Positions 30,701-41,416 of a stretch of 64,000 nucleotides of DNA are shown here, piece by piece; the stretch's first letter is position 1, and each line of letters opens with the position of its first letter. A program made the position numbers and the translations under genes. The notes under the pieces are model-generated. The model saw only the letters and a program-made list of their open reading frames with translations. It was not told the origin of the DNA and ran no database searches. Source of the stretch: Nematostella vectensis (Eukaryota > Cnidaria > Anthozoa > Actiniaria > Edwardsiidae); assembly GCF_932526225.1 (NCBI RefSeq), contig NC_064040.1, positions 14,690,494-14,754,493 of the forward strand, read 5' to 3'.

Positions 30701-33415
30701 TTCTTAGGTTTGGCTGCAGCTCAAAAAGCAGTTGAATTGAATGACAAGTTGTCCAATGCTCATAAATGGTAGGTTGCTCCAGGTTTTCCTGAACCATAAG
30801 ACTAGGCCAGGTCCATAGCTATCACCCCAGAAGGCCCCAAAACAATCAGAATTTTAAAAAAGGACAAGGAAGAAAGTAGTGTCTGCCCCTTGTTTTTCAT
30901 ATAGAAGGAATCACTGAGGCCTTAAAACAGGGTTTAGCTTTTTTAGCAATAGCCATGAAAATCTTAATAAATATAACTACTGGAACTAACATTTACAAAG
31001 TTTGCACCATTTTTTGTCAGATTTTTACTGCCAATCCTTGCTTCCCATTCTTACTACTCAGTAGCGGATCTAGTGGGAGGGTTTAGGGGGTTTAAACTCC
31101 CCCTATGGGGGTGCCAAAAACCTTATGTAACAAAAAAAATTAGCCCCTCCCCCTTTGTCACTGAGCCAACCCCACCCCCCCACCACCACCACCTCCCCAA
31201 GGCTAGATCTGCTCCTGCTACTGTTTTTATCCAGGTGTTCTATAATGTTGGGAAGTACGACAGAATATGAATCAACTCAAGATCAGATATTGCAAGGTTT
31301 CAAATACAAGGTACAATTACAAAGTACCTCCTTTACTGAATTTTATATTTTTCCCCACACACAGTAAAATGTCTTTCTGAAAAGGTCATAAGAGAAAGGT
31401 TATTCTGCTAAGGGAGCTTTTTTGTCCTTCTTTACTTGTGGTAGGCTTGTGTCCATGGATTTGTGTTGTTATGTATGTGAAAATCTAAAGAAAACAACTT
31501 GCAAACCTTTGCCAACTTGAAGAGATAATAATGAATAGTGAGGCCTCTGCTAGTAGGATAGAAAAATAAACTCTAACTATAGTATCCATTATGATTTGTA
31601 TTTCCTGGTTATTCAGTCTCTTTTTTTGTTTGTTGTAGGAGCATATAGTGAAAGCCATAGAATTGAACCACAAAGATCCCACATGCTATCATCTTTTAGG
31701 AAGGTGGTGTTATGAGGCAAGTGATTATGTTTTTGTTCACTTTAAAAAGAATGATTAGAATAGAAAGATATGTCCTAGCAAATTCAAAAATTTTCTGGCT
31801 TTGACCATTAGCTGTACTCCGTATTTGACAATAAATCCCAAAAACTATTAAAAAACACAAATAAAAACAACAATCACTTGCAGCCTTGGAAATTAATCAG
31901 ATTGAAATTATTGGACTTTATTTTTATATATTTTTTAGAATAATCCATTCTCCCATAATCCATTATTTTATAATTAAAAAATTATTATAATTAAAAAATA
32001 ATTAAAAAAGTCATTTTTGTTGTAGAATGAATCGAATTTCACTTGTATCAATTTGTTGATGGCAGTAAAAGATTTGTCACATGAATCCAATCCAGAGTTT
32101 ACTACTCTGTAAGGGATTTAAGAATGTAATGACTATTTGGGCCTCATCTTGAAATGGTTTACTGTAGGTGAGTCAGTTGTCATGGTGGAAGAGGAAAGCA
32201 GCTGCAGCCATTGCAGCTGAACCACCAACTTCCACAGTAGAAGAAGCCCTGGATAATTTTCTCAAGGTACTGTATGTGCGAGTCTTGATATGATCACTGA
32301 TGTACAAGGAGGAATGATACTCAGCTAGGCAGGTTCAACAATTTCATAACCCCCCCCCCCCCCCCCCTTAACAGCAACAAAAAAAGGATAGATACTTCCC
32401 TTTAAAATGCAACAAGCGGAGTTTCATACCCCAAATTATCTGAAATTTCAAACACTTTTCAAAGTATCGATTTCACATCTATGCACTTGCACTTTATTGT
32501 GAGTTGAATAGGGCTGTGCCATCCTGTACAACATTCTTCCGCTTCATCAGAAAAGTCCTTTTTTTAACACAGGGTTTAATTTTGAACTAAAAATCAGTAC
32601 CCATATTTTCAACGCCCAAAAAAATCCCCCAAAAAATATGTTGGGCCCACTAGTTGCTAATTTTTATTGCTTTATTTAGAGCTACCATGCCTTTGTTCTT
32701 CTAACTCTGATCTGTTTTCTTTCCCTAGGCAGAAGCTTTGCAGCCTGGTTTCTGGCTCTCAAACACCTACTGGATAGCAATGGTACAGTAGAACATCATA
32801 AACCTTTACCCTTGCTACTTTTTATTAACTTTCATATAATATTCCAAAAATAAAATTATGCTACCAAATAAACAACAAGCAGAGAAAAAGTTTGAAGAGG
32901 GGCAAGCTAACAGACATTACATCCCAGCAAGGCCCACCTCCAGACTATGGACTTTTAAGAATAGGATTACATGGTGATGCATGCTACCATGGTTATAGTT
33001 TAAGGTAGTATGTTGTAATAGCTTTACTACTTTTCACTGTGCTGCTTTTTAATCCACTTATGATTTTATTATAGTGCTATTATCAGCAATCTGCATACAG
33101 CAAAAGCAAAGAATGGGTGACAAAGGCCTTGGCTATGGACATCAGTACTAGTGAGGTAAGTAAGACAACTTTACAGCTGGTTCTATTGTGTACTGTTTGA
33201 AGAAGGCCCATACAGGGGAGGGGGGCTAAAACTTTAAATATTAAATATCATTGAAAAAAATGAATAGATCATTTGATCATTCGTTTATGCTGTTCAATTT
33301 ATATGTTGTAGCTTAAAACTACGCTGTTTAGACAAAAAAAAATTTTAATCCATTTGTAAATTTTCAGGACCGTGAGTCACATCAGAAAGCCACTGAGCTC
33401 CTCGCCTCCCTTTAA
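27736..33415 (+). CDS. RMDN3: Regulator of microtubule dynamics 3-like (PTPIP51), TPR protein
   Basis: Predicted outer mitochondrial membrane tether that contacts ER VAP proteins. Exons found: 27736-28160, 29011-29131, 30412-30523, 30708-30768, 31235-31310, 31639-31716, 32168-32266, 32729-32782, 33075-33155, 33368-33415; all phases agree (384 residues). Domains: N-terminal membrane anchor (about 19-40), coiled coil (about 55-82), an acidic tract with an FFAT-like motif EFYEAPQ (112-118), a second coiled coil, then TPR-type repeats with [30 protein letters not shown] and [22 protein letters not shown]. The exon 6 donor is GC (31717-31718, AG|GCAAGT); only this choice keeps the frame. About 20 residues that RMDN homologues carry just before the WRLARA segment were not found between 29132 and 30411, so one small exon may be missing. 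Candidate ATTAAA at 33577-33582. RMDN1 or RMDN2 identity is less likely given the anchor plus FFAT layout. Confidence 0.88.
29239..29420. mobile_element. MITE-like element with GGGGG/CCCCC arms in RMDN3 intron
   Basis: CAGGGCCATAGCAGGGGG on the left is partly mirrored by GGGCTGCTATGACTCTG on the right. The internal GTGCCCCC segments match those in 62281-62480. Confidence 0.65.
31060..31221. mobile_element. MITE-like element with AGTAGCGGATCTAG ends in RMDN3 intron
   Basis: The left AGTAGCGGATCTAGTGGG is mirrored by CTAGATCTGCTCCTGCTACT on the right. The G/C-rich arms resemble the class seen at 29239. Confidence 0.65.
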
Positions 33416-35376
33416 TGTAAAAAACTTATGCTTGGACAGGGTGTTACTAGATATTTTAGCAGGATGATAATTTATGAAAGCATTTGCTTCCATCAAGGTA
33501 TGATCGAAATACTTTATTTTATGTCAATCTTACATATAATGTAAATGACTGAACTAACCATCCAATGACTCAAATAATTAAAAGTGTACAATATTTCAAC
33601 AACATGTTTTTATACTGCTTTTTTGTACTGTACTATTAATGTAATCTGCTTTTTTAAAGTGCCCTAGCATCAAATTCCTCTAAGAGTGAAGAATAGGTAT
33701 TTTAAAGTATTGATATGATGCATTATAGTGTTGACCCATAAATTAAAATCGTGCTCGCAAAATAATTTTGATGTGCAATACATTTTTCAATCAAGTGACT
33801 AATGAATTCCTTTTTTGTAAGAGAAAACATTAAGTTTTTTGCTTATCCTATTTTGAATCCGATCTCTTTTCCAGTTCCACTTTACTTATTTACTTACCCA
33901 TAGAACCTTACAACAGACAGCAATGGGGAAAGTAATGAAACTCCTGTAAATTCTGCTGTAAATCCAAAAAGCACAACACAATTACCAAACAACCTAAAGC
34001 TTATAGAAAAATATCACTTGAATTATTCACAGTTTAGCCTAGACACGGAATATCCCCCCCCCCCCCCCTAAAACACCGTCGATCCATCCTGTGAGTTAAC
34101 AAATCTCATTCTTTGCGTTGGTTTACATTGGATGTTTGCTCAGTCTTAGACTTATTTGCATTCACTATCACGTATTTAGTTGACCAAAATTAACTAAATC
34201 AGCCGATGTCTGCATTTCGTTCCTTGTTTACACCATCTACGTCTGCGTTTTACGCTTAATGCCTATGGGTCATTAATTAGACTTTATAATGTTCAGTACA
34301 AATGGAATATTCTAATAGTAGAATGTACAAGCTGGTTAACCGGCTTTTAACATTTTTATTTTACACTTGTGAATGTATTTTTGTAACAACTTCCAACTCT
34401 TTGCTACTTTAGTCAGTCATCAATCACGCGCCATCTCGTGGCTATTTCGGTTAAGTTTGGCCAGGAGAGCAAGCATATTTTATGCATAGTTAATGGCTAA
34501 CTTAGCTAAGTGGTTTATTCTCTCTTGGTCTTAATCAGAATTTGAGAAAAATGACCGAATTTTAAATTTACATTTTTTTTCGATAAAATCACGAAATGCT
34601 ATTTCTTTTTTATCACATCTTAATAAGTACAGGAAGTGTATTTTTAGATACTTGTGATGATAAATAGCACTTACTTTTACAAGAGCAGCGCCAGAAATCT
34701 TGTACTTTTCTACATTTATGGCATGTCTATGATTTGTACAATATTGCGCATATTTTTCTTAAATAAAAACAGGAAATGCTTTTTTTTAAAGATACTTTGT
34801 TACAAAACTACAAAATACTTGATTTTGCATAACCATTTAAAAGTCATGAAGAATCTCCTGTTGTTATATATTACACTAAAAACGATTGGGTAATGACGCT
34901 ATAGAATTCCGAATTCTAGAAAGTATTGTAAGCTTTGATAAATCTGATAGATCAAGCCTCTTATAAAGAAAAGAATCTACTAAGGTTTGTTTGTTTTTCG
35001 TGTGCATGTTTGCTGTTGCGAAGGAACGTACTTTAGAAAGCGAGTGGCTAAATTTCGGAAAGCTATAGTCATGGTGCATTCCATGGGAAATAGCGTACTG
35101 AAAAAAGGCAAAAAACAGTGATTGTTTTTTCCCAGTGTCTGATCAATATAGTAGGTTTGAGCCGGACTGATTGATGTTTTTCCATGACGACTGGTGTCGA
35201 TTTTCTTCCAAGCAATCCATCAAATCCATTTCACCGGCGCTGGGTCGGTGGGTTTTAATATTTAATGATAACTACTGAGACATAGCGAAATAATTACTAT
35301 AGATCGACATCCAGTTGTATAACTTTTTCAGGTTTCCAACCGTGCCATTGTGAGCACACATGCCATCTTGCCATTG
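33416..35376. other. Intergenic, no gene recognised
   Basis: AT-rich DNA 3' of RMDN3. It contains a C homopolymer near 34061 and no conserved coding stretch that I can see. Confidence 0.5.
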
Positions 35377-35895
35377 TCATAACAACAGATAACGCGGAAT
35401 CTCGGGCTTTGCTGCTTTTTCCTTCCATTTTTGTCGACTTTCTCTTCTTCCTTGACTAGCTTGTGTTGGAAGCCGACTCTCGGGAGTCTTCGCGGTTTGT
35501 AATCGGCTCACAGACACAGGCGCGAGTTCTAGTCTGATCTCTTTGTCTCTTTTTCTCACCTTTCTCTCTTCTCGCCTCTTAGATCTTCGTTCTCGCTTCT
35601 CTGCGTCAATTTTCTGATTGTGTCCCACACGCAAAGATGTGTTCGAGCCGCCCGAAATCTGCTGCAAAATGCGCCGTTTCTGGTTATCTAACTCCCAAAG
35701 AGACTTACTCAATCGCTCTTTTTCCTTGCAAATTTTCAAACTGTACGCATAGCGTATCTCTTCCATGTCTCTAGCTAGATAAATCTGCCGAAGTCTTTGT
35801 CTCTCATAGTATCTACTTACTGTCGCGAGCTGTTTCGTAGGGTTTGGGGTAAGTAACGCGGGTAAAAAGCTGTCTTCCTCTGCGATAGTGTACAT
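35377..35895 (-). CDS. Intronless ORF, charged coiled-coil protein of unknown function
   Basis: 172 residues, not recognised. The N-terminus has a short acidic stretch (EEDSF) and LLTPNP. A predicted coiled-coil region covers about residues 25-80 (RYYERQRLRQIYLARDMEE followed by KEKERLSKSLWEL). A very basic tract follows (about 95-120, rich in KRERRSKRREERK), and then a Ser/Pro/Arg tail ending RYLLL. No signal peptide or membrane segment is visible. The coding strand keeps an open, non-repetitive frame, and its base composition is richer in G+C than the flanks, which supports a real gene. It could also be the single coding exon of a gene with untranslated exons. Confidence 0.55.
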   Translation of the reverse strand: MYTIAEEDSFLPALLTPNPTKQLATVSRYYERQRLRQIYLARDMEEIRYAYSLKICKEKERLSKSLWELDNQKRRILQQISGGSNTSLRVGHNQKIDAEKRERRSKRREERKVRKRDKEIRLELAPVSVSRLQTAKTPESRLPTQASQGRRESRQKWKEKAAKPEIPRYLLL

Positions 35896-38027
35896 GGTTT
35901 TACGATCCTCCAGCGTTGCGTCTTGTTCTAAGCCCTTATTATTTCTGCTGATAGTTCGTTGACACAGGAGTAGGCCGGCTCGCCAGCTGCAGCGTTACCC
36001 ATTGCCGTAATAACTAGCGAATGTTTACAGATATAGCCCCGTTTGACATCTCTTATTGTCCCCGCAAAGCCAGATAGTCAGCGATCTTGTGAACCCGACT
36101 TGAGAAATTTACTTAAGCTAAAAGGAACACGTCAAGTAGTGTTCCCGCATGATAATGCGCAAAGCCGATTTACTACCACAGTAAGTCGTTGCTATGGGCC
36201 TCGTTTTCAGTTTTAATATCCCATTTCACACTTATTTACAACAATTTTTTAATCCCATAGCAGACTATTAATTTTTCATAAAGGAAATAATTCTTAGAAT
36301 TGCCTAGATTTAATATAATTTCATAATAGTTTTTTGCTCTAGTTTTTTTTCGCCTTTGTATTTGTTGTAAGCATAGATGCTGTGACTTTGCGATGGCAAG
36401 TTATTCAGTTAATGAATTCCATTTCCTATAGAATAATCTCCAATTTCCCCTGACACGATCTCAGGAAGTACTCGTACTAGATTGGCTAATTCGCGCATGA
36501 TATTTCCTTGAAGCTTTGCCCTTCAAAAGAGCAAACAAGCCCGGGAAAAAGTGCGTGTTGATAGCGTGCACATAAAAATGGCCTCGACACAGAAGTTGAC
36601 TACAACAGGTAAACATTGAAAAGAATTCAGCAGAGTTTTTGACAGGTATTTGCCCATAGAGTCACTTTTAAATGTAATCGTTGCACTGGCAAAAATTCTT
36701 GTCGTTCCTGCCAGTGCTGAAAAACGCAAGACTAGTTCCAGTACCGCGCGGTTAAACCAGCCTTTTTGTTTTGAAATGGCGGCGTTTTACCGGCGAACTG
36801 TCACATTTTGGCGAATGCTAAGAAAACTAGATCAAACCTAAGGCTAAAATTTTCGATATGACTCTCTCATTATCAAACAAATCTGTCATCTTTTGTACAG
36901 TATGGTTTTAATGCTGTACAGTAAGTCAAAACAGCGAGTCAGCCTTTCGTACCTTTACTCGAACGATTCAAGACTAAGATTTTGTTTGTTTTCTCCAGAA
37001 CACGCGCATGCGCATACGTTATCAGCACTGTCGTCGTTCCTTAGAGAAGCAATCTCGTTACCATTTCTCGCCGTGGGTTTGCTACCGAGCGGTCCTTGGT
37101 AGAAAATTTCGTAGAAATGATAAGACTCATTCTGGTAGCTCGAATCGAATCGAATCTCTTAAAGATGTTGCGAATTGTGCACTTTATCATATCTTTTTTT
37201 CTTGGTAATTCGCTTCTTAGTAAGCTCCCACACAAATCGCGACAATAAAGGAAGCGACATTTGCTTATTATTTTTTGTGAAGTTAGTATGAAATAAGCGT
37301 AATTGTGTGCTTTTCTTGTTTTCATTTTATTTTATGGCCATAACTGCCAACACCAGGGCACTTGCTCTTAATATGAATCACAGATCCTTCGGATAATATG
37401 TTGTCTGAACGTCTCACATCGAGAGCGGGTGGAAATGGGTAAAAATAGGTGTACCCCCCTAATAGGAATAGGAAGAATTCGGGTGACAATCTCGCGCGCA
37501 ACAAAAAGGAACTGATTTAGCGCTTACGAATAAATCCAGAAAGTTTTTTTTTTTTTCATTTAAAGATTTTCTTTCGTCGTTCCCTGGCGTGACGGGCGCA
37601 GTCATTTCTGTGTTATTTTGGCTTGAATTTGCCACTCAAAAGGTCACGTGATCAGTTAGGGCAAGTCCCTTGTTATATTCTATTCTTTGTCTTGTGGTCA
37701 TGCGAGAGTAGCGGCTCCAACAATACTGGCTGTGATGTTGTTGGCGCTATTTGGGGTTTAAACGTACAGCCTATCGAAAACTTCATGTTCATTCTTCTTC
37801 TTTATTTTCTCGCGTCTTAAATTTCGCGAAAATTTTCCCAGCACTAGCCTAGCATAGTTTTCTTTTAATATCAGACAAAATGAATGGTGCAGTGCTGAAG
37901 ATTAGGTTGTCTAGTACCAGTATGCCAAATTTGGTGGAGCTACCGGCAAATGTTAAATCTCAATAGAACATTGAATGAGTTCTCTATATCAATTAAATTT
38001 CGCAAGATCAAAGTTCGCGGCCTTTTT
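35896..38027. other. Intergenic, no gene recognised
   Basis: Moderately GC-rich near 36.5-37.1 kb with an ATGGCGGCG element at 36776. Several TTCGCGAA-like palindromes lie near 37.8-38.0 kb. ORFs here are short and overlap on both strands. Confidence 0.45.
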
Positions 38028-38150
38028 TCAAAGAGTACCTTATTCTGCTTAATATTAAATTCGCGTTTTTCACGATTTAAAAAAATTCGCGAACTTTAAG
38101 ACTCGCGAAAAACGCGAATTTAATATTAAGCAGAATAAGGTACTCTTTGA
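38028..38150. mobile_element. Perfect 44-bp inverted repeat around 35-bp core
   Basis: 38028-38071 (TCAAAGAGTACCTTATTCTG..) is the exact reverse complement of 38107-38150. The core is 38072-38106. Size and perfection suggest a recent MITE or hairpin-forming palindrome. Confidence 0.9.
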
Positions 38151-38218
38151 ACAAAGGTTGCACTCCATGTATTGTAGCCCGCGGTGGTTCATGGGCATTG
38201 GGTTAATAAGCGAATAAG

Positions 38219-38357
38219 GCTAAGCTCGAACGTCGTATTATCCATGAGCCTTATTCGATGCAAATGCATGCAAATGAAGATGAAACAATCAACTTGATTC
38301 ATTTGCATGCATTTGCATTGAATAAGGCAAATGGATAACACGACGTTTGAACTAAGC
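38219..38357. mobile_element. Imperfect palindrome with repeated octamer sites
   Basis: Arms of about 60 bp (38219-38278 and 38296-38357) match at roughly 85-90 percent. Each arm ends next to the loop with ATGCAAATGCATGCAAATGA or its complement, giving four octamer (ATGCAAAT) sites. Confidence 0.8.
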
Positions 38358-39886
38358 GTAAATTAAAACAAATCCAGGTTTGCAAAGTTTTCGCATTCAC
38401 ATTTATCTGCCTAAAGTTAACACATGGCACTCATAGATTCAGCCATTAATGTTGCCCATGATGCACTGCGGGTTACGACACATGGATTCTCTGAGTGCAA
38501 CCGTATTTGAAATAGGTTCATATCTGTAGGAAAATGTCTCGACTTTGAATGTATTTTGATTGGCGACCACCAAACACATTTTCGATGAGCTAAAGGTCAA
38601 AGCGGACTCTATATCTGGATGAAAATAAGAGGAATGAGATAATACCATAATCCCCTTTGTCGCCATTTGGGTTTTTTTTAACTAGTCTTATATTGATGAC
38701 ATCATTGCGCACGGAATCTAAAAACAACAGACACCCTGAATAGAATGCGCTTTGAAATACCCATAATCCTTTGGGCCACACGAGCGCTTGTGTGCAGGTC
38801 ATTTTTGCATCGGTCTCGACAAACTAATACCCATCTAACCTTTTTTTATTAGCCTGTTAATTGTTGACGAATGAAAACTGCGTTGTCTCATGCAATATTA
38901 AGCGGCATTGTCACCAATTCTCCCGGGAGAGCGCCCTTAATGCACCCAAACAAAGAGTTCACTCGCCTAAATAAAAAGAATAAACTCATCAATTACTCAA
39001 CTCTCATGTGGAAAAAGTACCTTATGCTATCTTCAAGTTTTAGTAGTTGGTTTTATAATTATCGAACGCGGTATTTTTGTTGGTGTGGTGGTTTGGTGTG
39101 AGAATATAGAGGTAGTTTAATTACCCCGCGCAGCAGTTGCTTAGATGTACGTAGATCTTAGCACCAATCATTTTGTAAATTAATTAGTGCACTAAGCCCT
39201 ATCTGGAGGGGGCTGAAAGATAAAATCCATCTGAGTGAAAAAGCTCTCACCAATGCGTCTACATCAACGAAAACAACTTACCTTAAAAATGATTTTTCTT
39301 AGAAGTGTTTTTGTCCCCATTAAAGGTGTTATAAATTGATTCTAACGGTTTACCATGATTGCTTGTCATCAATATTTATTAGTTTTGTCTCATTAAGATT
39401 CTAAGTAAGATTATGTTTACCTGCCCGCTCCAATCAGATCCGCCAGCCGTGTTCTATTTGTTAGCGACCGTAAAATCACAAACACGGTCTAACTGTTCGT
39501 ACGACCGCCATTTGCTTCCTCGAGATTTTCAAATTCCGCCAACCAGATATGAAAAACAATTATTCGTTCGTCACTACTATTGTTAGCACTGAAAAGATAA
39601 GAAGACGCGAAGAAAGGTGGTTGTTTCTACTCTAAACGGCGTAGAGATGCAGAATTGTTGAAGTTTGATGAAGCAAAGGGATTGCTACGGCTCCGAAAAA
39701 GACGAGAATTTTACGGGAAAACTTCACAGTTTTTCGGGTTTGAAAAACAAAATAAAACTTCAAAGCAAGCCAAATGCAAGAAAAACTTATAGAATTGTAC
39801 ACAAGCATGTAAGCGAATTAGTTGTAGTTATCATCAAATTGTTTTAATTAATGGATTTTTGTCCGAGGCCGGTGTATATTTAAAAT
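38358..39886. other. Intergenic, upstream of the 336-residue ORF
   Basis: No gene is recognised. A half-end of the 12721 element family lies at about 38898. The promoter of the 39887 ORF is presumably near 39500-39880. Confidence 0.45.
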
Positions 39887-40897
39887 ATGTCGTCGCATTT
39901 GAGTGAAATCCAGCAAAGTCTCGCCAAGATGGATGGAAGCTATGGGCAAGCGAAACGTGATCTTGTGATGCGATTCGTGAGAGATCAAGAAACATTACAG
40001 ACGTCGCAAGTCGATCTTAAACTCGTCGACGACGAAACGATTGATTTAATTGATTCCGCTCCAGTTGCTAACGAAGACGACGCAACGTGGAACTCGAATC
40101 TTGTAGGAAGGGAATGCTCTCTGGATAGCGGTGTTTCGAGGATAAGGCTCGAAGGAGCCGAGGAAACTCGAGGAAATACCTCTCCCGAACCACCGATTGC
40201 TCCACGACCACCTTCCGGACGTCCACAGTCTAGACGGCGGAAGAAATCGGCAACTAACGAGTTACGAGTTAGGCGAAAAAGCTCGCATCATAAATACACT
40301 GAGGATGCATCCAGGCTTACGGGCTTGCCGACACACAGAATATCAAGTTATAAGAGAGATTCACCTCTTGCGCTGCAGCCGAGTTTAGGGGAATTTGAGC
40401 CAGCTTCGCTAAATTCGTCATGGCCACAAGAATTCCTGAACCGTAAATTCTTCACTGGGTCCCAATTTGAAAAGTACACGATTGGACAAACCGAGGTTAA
40501 TAATAATGATACAAGAGCTGAACAGTTCTACTCTGTTGACGCTCGACCGATGTCGACGCAGGGTGCCCGGGAGAGTATGTCTCGCGAAATGCTCGCTGCT
40601 CGTGTTCGGAAACACTCGGCCAACGACTCCGCCCGAATTTCGTGCGACATCAAGCCGATCACAGGAGCGCGAAAGACTCGGATCCACAGCCCGACTAAGT
40701 CCGGAGGGTCCCGAAGCCGAACGGTATTTAATTTTGGTTTTAATGGAGGTCTTGAGCTAGAGCCTGTTCATCCGACCGATTTGTCGATGTTGAGAGTGTC
40801 TTCGGCTTCCGGTTCCGGTGGAGGTCCGTACTCTCTCGTTCAGCTCCCTCCGATCGCAAGAGAACCCGCACCTGCAGCCTCGCCTCCGTTCAGTTAG
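39887..40897 (+). CDS. Intronless 336-residue disordered basic protein of unknown function
   Basis: The longest uninterrupted frame in the window, 336 residues, not recognised. The N-terminus (1-40) could form a short helix (LSEIQQSLAKMDGSYGQAKR). An acidic stretch follows (about 43-70). Then come Pro/Arg-rich low complexity with PEPPIAPRPPSGRP and a RRRKK basic cluster, further Ser/Arg-rich sequence, and a Gly/Ser/Pro C-terminus with SLVQLPPIA. No membrane span or catalytic motif is seen. G+C and CpG content is clearly higher than in the flanking DNA, and codon use is not repeat-like, both arguing for a gene. The stop codon is followed within about 30 bp by a 42-bp minisatellite. The C-terminal QLPPI resembles QLPPL in the ORF at 44639-45169; kinship between the two is only a guess. 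Confidence 0.65.
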   Translation: MSSHLSEIQQSLAKMDGSYGQAKRDLVMRFVRDQETLQTSQVDLKLVDDETIDLIDSAPVANEDDATWNSNLVGRECSLDSGVSRIRLEGAEETRGNTSPEPPIAPRPPSGRPQSRRRKKSATNELRVRRKSSHHKYTEDASRLTGLPTHRISSYKRDSPLALQPSLGEFEPASLNSSWPQEFLNRKFFTGSQFEKYTIGQTEVNNNDTRAEQFYSVDARPMSTQGARESMSREMLAARVRKHSANDSARISCDIKPITGARKTRIHSPTKSGGSRSRTVFNFGFNGGLELEPVHPTDLSMLRVSSASGSGGGPYSLVQLPPIAREPAPAASPPFS

Positions 40898-40924
40898 GTG
40901 GTAAACTATGTACATATGCCCCTG

Positions 40925-41416
40925 ATAATAGGCTATTTGGCGGGAAAATATGTACGTGTATTACCCCTTACCTGGCTAATTGGCGGGAAATATGTACGTT
41001 TATTACCCCTTACCAGGCTAATTGGCGGGAAATATGTACGTTTATTACCCCTTACCAGGCTATTTGGCGGGAAATATGTACGTGTATTACCCCTTACCAG
41101 GCTATTTGGCGGGAAATATGTACGTGTATAACCCCTTACCAGGCTATTTGGCGGGAAATATGTACGTGTATAACCCCTTACCAGGCTATTTGGCGGGAAA
41201 TTAGTACGTGTATTACCCCTTACCAGGCTATTTGGCGGGAAATATGTACGTGTATAACCCCTTACCAGGCTATTTGGCGGGAAATATGTACGTGTATTAC
41301 CCCTTACCAGGCTATTTGGCGGGAAATATGTACGTGTATTACCCCTTACCAGGCTATTTGGCGGGAAATATGTACGTGTATTACCCCTTACCAGGCTATT
41401 TGGCGGGAAATATGTA
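40925..41416. repeat. 42-bp minisatellite, about 12 copies, each with an E2F-like core
   Basis: The unit has about 42 bp and contains TTTGGCGGGAAATATGTACG followed by TGTATTACCCCTTACCAGGC. Twelve GGCGGGAAA cores are spaced at 42 bp from about 40936 to 41398. The first copies read AATTGGCGGG and later ones TATTTGGCGGG. Because 42 is a multiple of three, the array is open in several frames and yields spurious 14-residue repeat ORFs. Confidence 0.95.

Noticed and set aside
40925-41416. CRISPR-like regular repeats
   Set aside because: There are no unique spacers; it is a plain head-to-tail minisatellite in an animal genome.
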